Program-made: the position numbers and the translations under genes
Notes under the pieces: generated by a model
The model's input: only the letters and a program-made list of their open reading frames with translations
Databases searched by the model: none
What the model was told of the DNA's origin: nothing
Shown: piece by piece, positions 56,816-64,000 of the stretch
How positions within the stretch are numbered: the first letter of the stretch is position 1
Layout: every line of letters begins with the position of its first letter
NCBI RefSeq assembly: GCF_000327505.1
Contig: NC_019942.1
Coordinates: forward strand, 1,240,001 to 1,304,000
Length of the DNA: 64,000 nucleotides
Origin: Aciduliprofundum sp. MAR08-339
GTDB taxonomy: Archaea > Thermoplasmatota > Thermoplasmata > Thermoplasmatales > Aciduliprofundaceae
Direction: 5' to 3'

Positions 56816-57099
56816 CCTGTTTTTTGTATTCTCCTTAGTTATGGTGGGATATAAGAGATAAATTCCCCCTTTAACTTAGTAAATGAGATCCAATAATTTT
56901 TAAGATTTTTCTGTAGATATGCGAATTCAAACACTTTTAATTTTTTCTTACTAAAATTAAACCCGGATTAAATTTTAGTAAGATTAGTATACAAGGGATG
57001 TAAGGATATAAAGATGTACATCTAGGGGAGATGGAGCAGATATTTGCAAGAATACTTCGGAGAAACTTTTATTTATCACATGTTGAGTAGAGAATAACC
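56816..57099. other. Intergenic AT-rich stretch beside tRNA-Ser with long inverted repeat
   Basis: 284 bp without a gene. CTTACTAAAATTAA (56947-56960) and TTAAATTTTAGTAAG (56968-56982) form an inverted repeat of 14-15 bp around ACCCGGA, with one base of asymmetry. Further TTAGTA-type words stand at about 56875 and 56985. A TATA-like CTTTTATTTATCAC at about 57066-57079 serves the next gene. The inverted repeat may be an operator or a recombination site. Confidence 0.55.
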
Positions 57100-57390
57100 A
57101 TGGAGCATTTTAATGGCATGCACGCAGAAATCCTTACCCGTGGGGGCATGAGGGATGGCATTGTGAAGGAGATTAATGATGAATGGATATTGCTGGATGA
57201 ATGTGAGCCGCATCTTTATCCCCTGAACGATGTGGCGATCATTCTAGCACCCTTCAACGATATACCTGATGAAAGTTTCGAGGAGAAAAAACGCAAAACG
57301 CTTAATCGTGCTCTTCTTATAAATTTCGCATTCATGCTCGCTTCGGCAATAATCTTTGCGGTGGTGGTGGCTCTAAGATGGGCGCAATAG
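57100..57390 (+). CDS. Small tail-anchored membrane protein (first of a pair)
   Basis: A 96-residue protein: a beta-rich cytoplasmic N-terminal domain that looks like a small SH3/LSM-type barrel (GMRDGIVKEINDEWILLDE), a linker with Glu/Lys, and one C-terminal membrane helix (about 72-94). Function unknown. A TATA box about 25-30 bp before the ATG gives a very short or no leader. The next gene starts 13 bp before its stop and has the same architecture, so the two probably form a complex. Confidence 0.6.
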   Translation: MEHFNGMHAEILTRGGMRDGIVKEINDEWILLDECEPHLYPLNDVAIILAPFNDIPDESFEEKKRKTLNRALLINFAFMLASAIIFAVVVALRWAQ

Positions 57391-57737
57391 ATGAATTTCT
57401 GGGAAAAACCGTGATAATCGTTGTCAATAATGGGGAAGAAGATTTTAGAATAGAGGGGACACTATTGAGAGAAGAGAGGGATTTTCTTGTTTTGAAAGAT
57501 ATCCATATGGAGGATGATTCCTATATATTCCACTATAAAATTGGAGTCATCAATAAGAACTATGTGCAATCTGTAAAAATAAGCAGTAAACCACTAAAAT
57601 CGCATGTATTTGAAGAGTATCGTAGTGAGGTTATGAGCTGGTTTTACTGGATGCTCTCATCAGAGTTCGGTATCATTATTGGAATTGCTGGAGTGCTCGT
57701 TGGAAAACTCTTGATGGGTATGTTTGCATATTGCTAA
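57378..57737 (+). CDS. Small tail-anchored membrane protein (second of a pair)
   Basis: A 119-residue protein with an N-terminal barrel-like beta region (KTVIIVVNNGEEDFRIEGTL, then LVLKDIHMEDDSYIFHYKIG) of the kind seen in LSM/SH3 folds, and a C-terminal membrane helix (about 95-115). It overlaps the preceding gene by 13 bp in another frame and repeats its layout. No known family. Confidence 0.6.
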   Translation: MGAIDEFLGKTVIIVVNNGEEDFRIEGTLLREERDFLVLKDIHMEDDSYIFHYKIGVINKNYVQSVKISSKPLKSHVFEEYRSEVMSWFYWMLSSEFGIIIGIAGVLVGKLLMGMFAYC

Positions 57738-57775
57738 TTGTTGCACTCTTTTTTTAAAATGCAAAATGGAACTCA

Positions 57776-58903
57776 TCACTTGGTTATATAATCCGGGTAA
57801 TTCAATTCTCCACCTATCATGTATTTACACACTCCAGGAAGTATCTCATAACGTTCAAGTTCTTTTAAAATTTCAAGCAGTTTTTTTCTACCTTCATACA
57901 TCTGTTTTTTTAAAGATTTTAACTTTCCCATATGTTTTTCAACAATGTCATTTATGGTGGAATTATTAAAGATAGGATTTAAAATCTTTAAAATTTCATT
58001 CTTATTATCTCCTATTTTTGAGTAACCTATAACATATACGGGTCTCTCTACAAAATACTCTATTTGATATCTTCTCTCACCTTTACTGTATACTGGTGTA
58101 ACTTGAATAAATCCAGATATTTCTCCTCTTTCACTTATCAGATGATCTTTAATAGCCCTACTTAGACCATCTATGTAAAACTCTATTTCTTCATTACTTA
58201 CAAGCCTCTTAACTCCCATGACTATTTCTTTTAAGAGTGATTTGTGCAATTTTCTATATTCTGTAAAATTTTTCTCTATTCTCTCTTCAATGCTTATAGG
58301 ATTGTAAGCATTTCTCCATTTTACAGGAATATGATTTTTCAAGTCAACGTAAAGAGGTTTTGATTTTATTTCCCGTTTGAACTCATTCATATATTCTTCA
58401 TACCACTTAAAATCGTCCTCAAGCAGTTTGATCCAAGGCGATATTATTTCCTCCTTCAATCTCTTAGTATGATTGAATCGAATAAAATTTCCCACATTGT
58501 TATCCTTAATTTTTACGTTGAGATAATCCTCTACCCATTTGGCAAGTTTTTCATTCTTCACCTTTACTATGGTAGTAGGTGATAGTGAATAGTATCCCTG
58601 TGGGTTTTGAACCAATACAGGTAACAGTTTTTTAACTCTTGTATCTTTTCTCTCTTTTTCTTCCTCTTTTGAACCTTCAATTTTGTCTATACTTCTTATC
58701 TTCTTGCAACCCGTGATCTCCCTAATACGATTTGCTATCGTATCTGGGGAGGGTTTGTCATCTGTGCCAGTTCCATAAAATTCCCAAAATATTTTGCGAG
58801 CTAAAGAGATAAGATATCGCCTACTAATTAGCTCATAATGTTGTACGATTTTGTATATTATTATGTGCTCTTCCTTTTCCAATATGACCTTATTTGACTG
58901 CAT
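57776..58903 (-). CDS. Hypothetical protein with probable N-terminal HTH
   Basis: Not recognised. The 375-residue protein is basic and soluble. Residues about 8-70 have a helical pattern like a winged helix (IIIYKIVQHYELISRRYLIS, then SPDTIANRIREITG), the middle is helical and charged, and about 255-310 is a beta-rich segment (ISGFIQVTPVYSKGERRYQI). No nuclease or ATPase motif is seen. A TATA-like CCATATATGTC lies about 25 bp before the ATG, within the 60-bp gap shared with the divergent RHH gene, so the two may be co-regulated. Confidence 0.6.
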   Translation of the reverse strand: MQSNKVILEKEEHIIIYKIVQHYELISRRYLISLARKIFWEFYGTGTDDKPSPDTIANRIREITGCKKIRSIDKIEGSKEEEKERKDTRVKKLLPVLVQNPQGYYSLSPTTIVKVKNEKLAKWVEDYLNVKIKDNNVGNFIRFNHTKRLKEEIISPWIKLLEDDFKWYEEYMNEFKREIKSKPLYVDLKNHIPVKWRNAYNPISIEERIEKNFTEYRKLHKSLLKEIVMGVKRLVSNEEIEFYIDGLSRAIKDHLISERGEISGFIQVTPVYSKGERRYQIEYFVERPVYVIGYSKIGDNKNEILKILNPIFNNSTINDIVEKHMGKLKSLKKQMYEGRKKLLEILKELERYEILPGVCKYMIGGELNYPDYITK

Positions 58904-58963
58904 ATGACCACTTTACAAAAGACATATATGGATGATAGTATATAGTAATTTGGGTGAGAAAAA
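58904..58963. promoter_or_regulatory. Divergent promoter region between unknown gene and RHH gene
   Basis: The 60-bp gap holds CATATATGG (about 58922-58930), spaced for the minus-strand gene, and the palindromic AGTATATAGT (58936-58945), spaced for the plus-strand RHH gene. Adjacent, opposite TATA elements with palindromic character suit autoregulation by the RHH protein. Confidence 0.45.
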
Positions 58964-59155
58964 ATGTCTAGTAGAATCACTTCCTTAAGAATTGACGAAA
59001 GGGACTACGAGCTTATTGAGCAGGCAGCTACAGCCTTGGGGATAAAGGCCAGTGATTTCATAAGGATGGCTATTAGAAAAGAGCTTGCAAATTATGGGCT
59101 TATATCTGGAATGGAGGCAAAGATACTGGGGGGTAATTTAAAGAGGCAAATTTAG
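58964..59155 (+). CDS. Small ribbon-helix-helix protein
   Basis: A 63-residue RHH protein: strand SSRITSLRIDERDYELIEQ, helices AATALGIKASDFIRMAIRKEL (about 24-44). Such single-domain RHH proteins are plasmid/virus-type regulators or antitoxins. GGGTGAG six bases before the ATG and a TATA palindrome 25 bp upstream support the start. No toxin gene follows directly; the next 470 bp hold no clear gene. Confidence 0.85.
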   Translation: MSSRITSLRIDERDYELIEQAATALGIKASDFIRMAIRKELANYGLISGMEAKILGGNLKRQI

Positions 59156-59626
59156 AGAGCTATGAAGAATTTTACGCCATGATCAAAAAAGAAGGAACAC
59201 TGCTAATTATCAGGATAATTTGAATAAGGTACTATCTCAAGAGTATGCAGATTATGGAAACATGGGCTTTAAGATGATCCAGGTTCCATAAAAGAATAGG
59301 TTCCGAAATATTACTGTAAGTCTTGTAAAAAAATCACGCAACTTCTTGGGCAAATTATCTTATAATATAGTGTTTAAAAAGGGGGTTAATTACTTAACTG
59401 TTCGAGTTTACTCAATCGGAAAACAATGGAACTCAGTGGAAATCACGTTTATTACTTGTTTTCATATACATGGAACTCTTTGGAACTCATTGGAACAACA
59501 TGGAACCCTTATGGTAAGGTTATAACAATGCGTCCTGTAATATAATATAACACAAATTATCACAGAAACATAGTTTTGTACTACTTTTCCGAACAAAGAT
59601 TTATAAGCCAGTGTGGGTATGAATTA
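59156..59626 (+). other. Gene-poor stretch with promoters and decamer array
   Basis: About 470 bp in which I find no convincing gene. The first 260 bp contain only short frames broken by stops and may be decayed coding sequence; one frame after the RHH stop reads EANLESYEEFYAMIKKEG before stopping. The decamer array lies at 59417-59510. Two TATA-like elements follow: TAATATAATATAAC (59538-59551) and GATTTATAAGC (59599-59609). Confidence 0.55.
59417..59510 (+). repeat. Phased TGGAAC decamer array (iteron-like)
   Basis: TGGAACNNNN units with exact 10-bp period: 59471, 59481, 59491 and 59501 in tandem, and an upstream pair at 59427 (TGGAACTCAG) and 59437 (TGGAAATCAC), preceded by a degenerate CGGAAAACAA at 59417. 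Two groups are separated by a 24-bp AT-rich spacer. A 10-bp spacing puts every copy on the same face of the helix, as in iterons or cooperative operator arrays. Confidence 0.75.
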
Positions 59627-60448
59627 ATGGTGGTCAAAATGCAAAAGACAAAATCAAGTATGGAGACCTTGTACGGAAATCTGGAAGAGATAGTGAGACA
59701 GGGATACATATTTAGAGAGAGTGTAAAATACAAGGGAAATACAGCGTACTTCTACTTTATATCTCTGGATGGAGAGGATAGAAGAAACGAGAAACTGGAA
59801 TTTGAGAACAGGGAAGATGTTGAAGAAATTGTGGACAGGCTAGCCGAGCTGATGAAAAAAATGTACGGTGTGGCATTCTACACTCCAAGCGAAAAAAAGG
59901 AGGATAAAAAAGAAAAAGCTGAATCTTTCAAATCCAAGGCCAAAATTACTGCGACAATGAGCAGCTACGACAAGAGCTTTGCAAGACATATAAACATACT
60001 GGCAGAAAAAGAAGAATGGCTGGTGACAATAATATCAGAACTGGGTATTAGAACACTATTTATCATCCTACAGATGGCAGATATTCCTCCCCATGAGTGG
60101 TACACCAAACTGGGCGAATATGCAAGTGACCCCCAAGCATTTGTTAATTTCGCTGAGAAGTACATAGTTGCGTTGTTTGAAGCGAAGCAGGATGCGAAGA
60201 AGATGCTTGAGATGAGGAGCGAGATGGCAATGCTAATAGCACAGAACGAGGCTCTTAAGTTTGCGTTAAAGAACAGAGAAGAGACGATAAGAGACCTAAT
60301 AGAGCGTTTAAATGCACTGACGAGTATGCTTTCAAAGAACCAAATACAGAGGTACATAATCTGGGATGCTTTAAGACAGCAGGTGAAGCAGAAGAAGGGT
60401 ACGAATATAAGTTTGCCGAGTAAGGAAGGAGGTAGTGTAAAAGGATAA
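59627..60448 (+). CDS. Hypothetical coiled-coil protein downstream of the decamer array
   Basis: Not recognised. From the ATG at 59627 the protein has 273 residues: a first small domain (about 1-80, with strands GYIFRESVKYKGNTAYFYFI), a Lys/Glu linker, a helical region near 115-190 (EEWLVTIISELGIRTLFIIL) and a coiled coil (about 190-245) rich in Met and Ala. The frame is open to TTG 59576, but TATA GATTTATAAGC at 59599-59609 is spaced for a leaderless start at 59627. The general plan, with N-terminal domain plus coiled coil, would suit a DNA-binding or partition-type protein that acts on the array; this is speculation. Confidence 0.6.
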   Translation: MVVKMQKTKSSMETLYGNLEEIVRQGYIFRESVKYKGNTAYFYFISLDGEDRRNEKLEFENREDVEEIVDRLAELMKKMYGVAFYTPSEKKEDKKEKAESFKSKAKITATMSSYDKSFARHINILAEKEEWLVTIISELGIRTLFIILQMADIPPHEWYTKLGEYASDPQAFVNFAEKYIVALFEAKQDAKKMLEMRSEMAMLIAQNEALKFALKNREETIRDLIERLNALTSMLSKNQIQRYIIWDALRQQVKQKKGTNISLPSKEGGSVKG

Positions 60449-60695
60449 AAGAGTAGAAGGCAATTTTAAGGCTGGGGTACGATGATGCCAAGACAGTTTA
60501 ATGCACCAACTTCCAGACTCCTCAAACACACACTTCAGAGGTTTATCTTATGAACCCCATACGTAAGATGAGCAAGGCAGAACAGATGCCTTATGTTGAG
60601 ATCGAATAATATCAAAGATCATTATAACTCTTTTTCTGAAGTTTTAGTATATGTGGACATCTATAAAGAGTTATTTTTTAGATTTTCAGTAATAT
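60449..60695. other. Intergenic stretch, nothing definite
   Basis: About 250 bp between the coiled-coil gene and the convergent membrane protein gene. Only a 23-codon frame (from about 60482) is seen on the plus strand; no promoter, tRNA or repeat stands out. Confidence 0.4.
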
Positions 60696-62111
60696 TCATT
60701 CGATTAAATTAAGAAGATCCCTTGGTATCTTATCTATAGGAAAATTTGCTTTTGAAAGCATATTTTTTAATTCTTGGATCGTATACCTTGTTATGGTATC
60801 TTCTTCATCTTTAGAAGATTTGATATATTCTGATAATAGATCACTTATATCAATTACTAATTTCTCGGCCACAGTTTGATTGATTATTTTTGGGTGTTGG
60901 AAAATAGTCTGAAGATATTCTACTAGGTAGATAACTGTTGTATGATGAGTTTGAACAGAGATGTTATCTTTTATTACATTTAATAGGGCTTCAATCCAAT
61001 CTATTGAGGATTCATCTGATTTCCCATCTAACATACACTTAATCATTGTGATAATGTAGGATGAAATATTGTCTAAAGCGTCAATAAAGAAGTAGGTATT
61101 ATTGAATATTTGCTCATCTCTACCTATATCAGCTCCGAATATACCTTTGAACATATCCCCAATAAATTTATAAGTTGTGTAATCCCTCGCAGATGAAAAT
61201 TTGTTTTTGTTTAATGAAAACAGGGAAAAATCTATTTTTAAAAGTACCTCAATCAAAGATAACAACACTTTATGGAGACGGTTTTTATTTGATAAATAAA
61301 CATATATCTCAATCTGAGATAGGAATTCCCCATATATTCTCTCCTTTACCTCAGAATTTCCAGAGGGTTCCTCGGGAAAGCTTGTAACATATTGAGAAAA
61401 TACATAATATAAAGTTTTTATACCCTCATCAGCAACAACCTCATCCCTATTATTAATGGCCTTGCTAATAGTTTCATAAAATGCACTGTATATCCATTTA
61501 TAGTTTTCCTCTATGTATTTTGGATTCTTCATCCTTCTCTCGGATATCTCACTATTAAGAATCTTAAAGAAATATTCTGGATCTAAAGATTTTAATATAT
61601 TATAAATCCTTGATCCAGTATAAAGCCCCAAAGTAATAACTAGTGAGATTTCAAGTGATATGGCAATTTTATAAGCAATCCAGTTTTTTATTCCATAAAG
61701 AAGGACTAATGAATTTAAAGATATTCCTAATGCGATGACATATGCCAGTATATATCCCTCCAGATCCCAGTTCCTTTTAGGTAAAAATTTCCAGCTTTTA
61801 TAGCTGTATTTTTTATCTAAAAACTGCATACCTACAACTAAACCCGTAATGCCCAATCCGAACATAGCTGCTGTACCTTGAAAAATTGCACTAAGTAGAT
61901 ATTCTTGTAAAGTAATATTGATTGGAGTATAATACATATCTACTAATGTTATAACAAATAATATTATGAAGAAAATTGAAAGTGGTTTATAACTAATTAA
62001 CTCCGTAGTCCAGTTATGTTTCCAATTCTTATTTTTCAGATTTTCAACCACTTGTGGATCCACGCATTTTGTAGGCCAAAACAAAATCACTTTTTCTTTA
62101 TTTCTTTGCAT
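60696..62111 (-). CDS. Membrane protein with large helical cytoplasmic domain, unknown
   Basis: Not recognised. The 471-residue protein has four membrane helices in the first 175 residues (about 45-60, 72-92, 118-138 and 145-163), then an almost entirely helical soluble region of some 300 residues with little homology to known enzymes. TATA-like ACATTTTATAG about 25 bp before the ATG indicates a leaderless transcript. It lies immediately downstream of hsdS on the same strand with its own promoter. Helix-plus-membrane proteins in restriction loci are often defence effectors; here that is inferred from position only. Confidence 0.6.
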   Translation of the reverse strand: MQRNKEKVILFWPTKCVDPQVVENLKNKNWKHNWTTELISYKPLSIFFIILFVITLVDMYYTPINITLQEYLLSAIFQGTAAMFGLGITGLVVGMQFLDKKYSYKSWKFLPKRNWDLEGYILAYVIALGISLNSLVLLYGIKNWIAYKIAISLEISLVITLGLYTGSRIYNILKSLDPEYFFKILNSEISERRMKNPKYIEENYKWIYSAFYETISKAINNRDEVVADEGIKTLYYVFSQYVTSFPEEPSGNSEVKERIYGEFLSQIEIYVYLSNKNRLHKVLLSLIEVLLKIDFSLFSLNKNKFSSARDYTTYKFIGDMFKGIFGADIGRDEQIFNNTYFFIDALDNISSYIITMIKCMLDGKSDESSIDWIEALLNVIKDNISVQTHHTTVIYLVEYLQTIFQHPKIINQTVAEKLVIDISDLLSEYIKSSKDEEDTITRYTIQELKNMLSKANFPIDKIPRDLLNLIE

Positions 62112-62213
62112 CTACCATATACAATTGACTTAGTCTATAAAATGTTTTCCAAACTAAAGATTTACCCAAACATTTTTTCACAGCACCCAGAAAATACTCA
62201 TTATTTCCTTTCC

Positions 62214-63458
62214 TCAATGTCCAAACACCTCCTCCAAGATGCTTTCCTTCATTTCCTTCAGTTGCGAAATCTGATTATGGATTTTCTCTTTCAGTGCTTT
62301 GATTTTCTCATAAACGCTATCAAGGTAGTTCGCTATTTCTTTCTGCTTTTCAAGGTCTGGCTGGTTGTTGTGGAAGGGTAGGGGGATTTTGAGGTTTTTA
62401 AGATGGTTTTTAGTGATTGCCTTAAATGTTGTCCCTCTTCTTCCCAAATCTTCTATCCTTTCTTTCATGTTAATAAGCAAATAGAACAAGTACTTGGACT
62501 CCCCGTTAAACCTTATGGCAGCTAATCCTCTTCCAATACAGTATTCACCATCTGCAATATTCACATCGCCTACAGGTGCTCTGACTGAAATTAGAACATC
62601 GTTTTTCTTACAAAGTTTTTTAGGATCTGTGGTGTATATGATAGGTTTAGGGTAAAGTTCTCTAAATTCTTTGTTTCCTTGGAGAAATAAGACTCCTTTT
62701 CCTTTTTTATTGTAAGAATTTGATGGGGGTGATTGCCCCATTATTATTTCAGCAATTGTTTTATCCCCCAACCTCACCTCCCTCCACTCCTCGCCCTCCT
62801 TCGGTTTAAACGCCTGCTCTAAGACGCTTTCCCAGAGTTCGTCAAGTTGCTCAAGTTCTTTCTTTTTCTTCTCCAGAATTTTGTCAATTCTTGAAAAGTT
62901 TGCCTCAATGTATTCAACGATTTTCTTTTGAGTTTCTAAATCTGGCTTGCCGTTGCGGAAGGGGAGATAAATACTTATTTTTCTTACCTTTTTAAGGTTA
63001 AGCATTTTAAATAGTTTTCTTCCGTAAGATTTTAAAAATGTGGAAGAAATAAGAGAATAAAAAAGATATTTGGGCAGCACCGAATCGCAATTATAAATTC
63101 CTGCAATGTTTTGATTTGTTGCTGCAGGAAAAGTTAGATATCCTACTTTCCCTAATGTAGCACCTACAAGCGCAATTAAAATCGTGTCTTTTGGAAAAAT
63201 TTTTGCGTTAGAGTTTAGCAAGCCGGCCTCTGTAATTCTTTCTTTTACCATTGTAGGATATACATACTGATTTTGACAAACTTCTGACCGAACCCATTCT
63301 ATGTCTCCATTCCAGTATTCTTTAACACTTCTTTTAGGGGTTCCCCCACTCTCAATGTTTTTACAAATGTCCCCCAACCTCACCTCTCTCCACTCAACCC
63401 CTTTAACTTCCCACGGTTTTGGAGATTTTATGTAGTCGTCAAGTTTTGCTGTTTTCAT
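62214..63458 (-). CDS. hsdS: Type I restriction-modification specificity subunit
   Basis: Chooses the DNA target of the type I complex. The 414-residue HsdS has two target-recognition domains, each opened by the repeat EWREVRLGDI/EEWREVRLGDK (about 23 and 228) and each followed by a coiled-coil spacer with the pattern LPFRNGKPDLETQKKIVEYI and LPFHNNQPDLEKQKEIANYL (about 170 and 370). The first TRD starts with ESGGTPKRSVKEYWNGDIEW, the second with MGQSPPSNSYNKKGKG. Its start overlaps hsdM by 4 bp. Target sequence cannot be read from the protein. Confidence 0.95.
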   Translation of the reverse strand: MKTAKLDDYIKSPKPWEVKGVEWREVRLGDICKNIESGGTPKRSVKEYWNGDIEWVRSEVCQNQYVYPTMVKERITEAGLLNSNAKIFPKDTILIALVGATLGKVGYLTFPAATNQNIAGIYNCDSVLPKYLFYSLISSTFLKSYGRKLFKMLNLKKVRKISIYLPFRNGKPDLETQKKIVEYIEANFSRIDKILEKKKKELEQLDELWESVLEQAFKPKEGEEWREVRLGDKTIAEIIMGQSPPSNSYNKKGKGVLFLQGNKEFRELYPKPIIYTTDPKKLCKKNDVLISVRAPVGDVNIADGEYCIGRGLAAIRFNGESKYLFYLLINMKERIEDLGRRGTTFKAITKNHLKNLKIPLPFHNNQPDLEKQKEIANYLDSVYEKIKALKEKIHNQISQLKEMKESILEEVFGH

Positions 63459-64000
63459 CTTAACATCCCTTTCAACTCTTCAAGCAAAGTAAAAATCTTT
63501 TTTTCCTCTATCAAAACATCTTCTAAAATATCTCTTGCTGGCCTATAATCCTTCTTCTTTAACTTGTTTGGGTTTCTTGGCGTTAATTCGTAAGTTTCCC
63601 TATCAATCTCATCAATCTTAACAATCCAAGAGTTTTCGCTTATTTCTCTGTTCTTCCACTTTTCATAGCAATCCTGCCAGTCCTCATCTATCATAGGTCT
63701 CGTTTTGGTAAAGTTCTTCATGCCTTCTGGTGGTTGAATCTCATAGTACCAAATCTCCTGAGTTGGTCCTGTTTTGTCAAAGAAAAGAAGATTTGTTTTA
63801 GAGGGAGTTTTACCCGTTGCTGTGAACACCCCCCTTGGTAAAGAGATAATCGTATGCACATTGTAATTTTCAAGAAGCTCTTTCCTAACCCTTACAAATG
63901 GACTGGGGATGTTTGATAAAACGCCCTCTGGAACCACTATGCCCACTCTACCACCATGCTTTATTTTCCTCATCACGTACTGGAGAGCCATTAACTCGGT
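63455..64000 (-). CDS. hsdM: Type I restriction-modification methyltransferase, C-terminal part
   Basis: The visible 181 or so residues are the end of an adenine-N6 methyltransferase HsdM: ALQYVMRKIKHGGRVGIVVPEGVL is the conserved block shortly after the NPPF motif, followed by IISLPRGVFTATGKTPSKTN and FDKTGPTQEIWYYE typical of this family. The frame continues without a stop to the window edge, so the catalytic NPPF motif and SAM-binding part lie outside. hsdR is not visible and may be further upstream. Confidence 0.93.
   Translation of the reverse strand, partial: TELMALQYVMRKIKHGGRVGIVVPEGVLSNIPSPFVRVRKELLENYNVHTIISLPRGVFTATGKTPSKTNLLFFDKTGPTQEIWYYEIQPPEGMKNFTKTRPMIDEDWQDCYEKWKNREISENSWIVKIDEIDRETYELTPRNPNKLKKKDYRPARDILEDVLIEEKKIFTLLEELKGMLR

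Noticed and set aside
59153-59235. Frameshifted continuation of the small RHH protein through a run of six G
   Set aside because: Shifting one base at the G run leads straight to a stop in either direction, so the following EANLESYEEF frame cannot be joined simply.
57000-64000. Attachment-site copy of the tRNA-Ser 3' end that would mark an integrated element
   Set aside because: I found no second copy of the T-arm/acceptor sequence before the window ends; the far end may lie outside.

Overview
The window reads as chromosome of a euryarchaeon. RNA polymerase is archaeal (H, an unsplit B, split A'/A''), replication protein A has archaeal OB folds with a zinc finger, and Hef, archaeal Elp3, ApgM and a type III RuBisCO are present. 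Most genes have a TATA-like box about 25 bp before the start codon, which implies largely leaderless transcripts. The 16S rRNA gene stands alone, with no 23S or 5S behind it, as in Thermoplasma relatives. Together with an unsplit rpoB, a bacterial-type MutS and a small FtsZ-like GTPase this suggests the Thermoplasmata/DHVE2 (Aciduliprofundum-like) area. The lineage is an inference; the archaeal assignment is firm.

Layout. 1-6.0 kb: MscS channel, corrinoid adenosyltransferase, SCP2-like protein, an RHH regulator overlapping an FtsZ/tubulin-like GTPase gene, a dCTP deaminase-like gene and mutS. 6.1-7.8 kb: 16S rRNA with strong promoter, structured leader and a textbook bulge-helix-bulge processing stem. 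7.9-18.8 kb: envelope genes, including a GT-C-like membrane protein and an ABC exporter whose 1407-residue permease carries a giant Ig-like ectodomain, then an MgtE/SLC41-like transporter. 18.8-24.6 kb: RPA operon, RDD protein, hsp20 with its HTH regulator, DUF401 permease. 24.7-32.3 kb: tRNA-Glu, HAD hydrolase, CheF-like/CheY pair, radical SAM protein, RuBisCO, HTH-CBS regulator, Elp3. 32.3-41.9 kb: HTH-Nudix fusion, then the operon tRNA-Lys, rpoH, rpoB, rpoA1, rpoA2, L30e, nusA on the minus strand. 42-50.5 kb: mostly housekeeping (Dph6, DagK, EamA, tRNA-Thr with intron, ThiI-like fragment, ScpB, PurD, ApgM, thiamine-binding protein, RAM-domain protein, amino-acid permease). 50.6-56.8 kb: parallel beta-helix surface protein, AAA/DUF4143 ATPase, Hef, tRNA-Ser.

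From 56.8 kb to the end the sequence is AT-rich and accessory in character: paired small membrane proteins, an unknown 375-residue protein divergent from an RHH protein, an array of decamer repeats with 10-bp period before a coiled-coil protein, a membrane protein with a large helical domain, and a type I restriction-modification locus (hsdS and the C-terminal part of hsdM) running off the window. Its position beside tRNA-Ser fits an integrated or defence region.

The least explained signals are: a 30-33 nt element shared by the tRNA-Thr intron and the 3' flank of tRNA-Glu; the decamer array at 59.4-59.5 kb; the RHH/FtsZ-like pair with repeated upstream octamers; the giant-ectodomain ABC permease; and a 130-residue extension on RNA polymerase A''.
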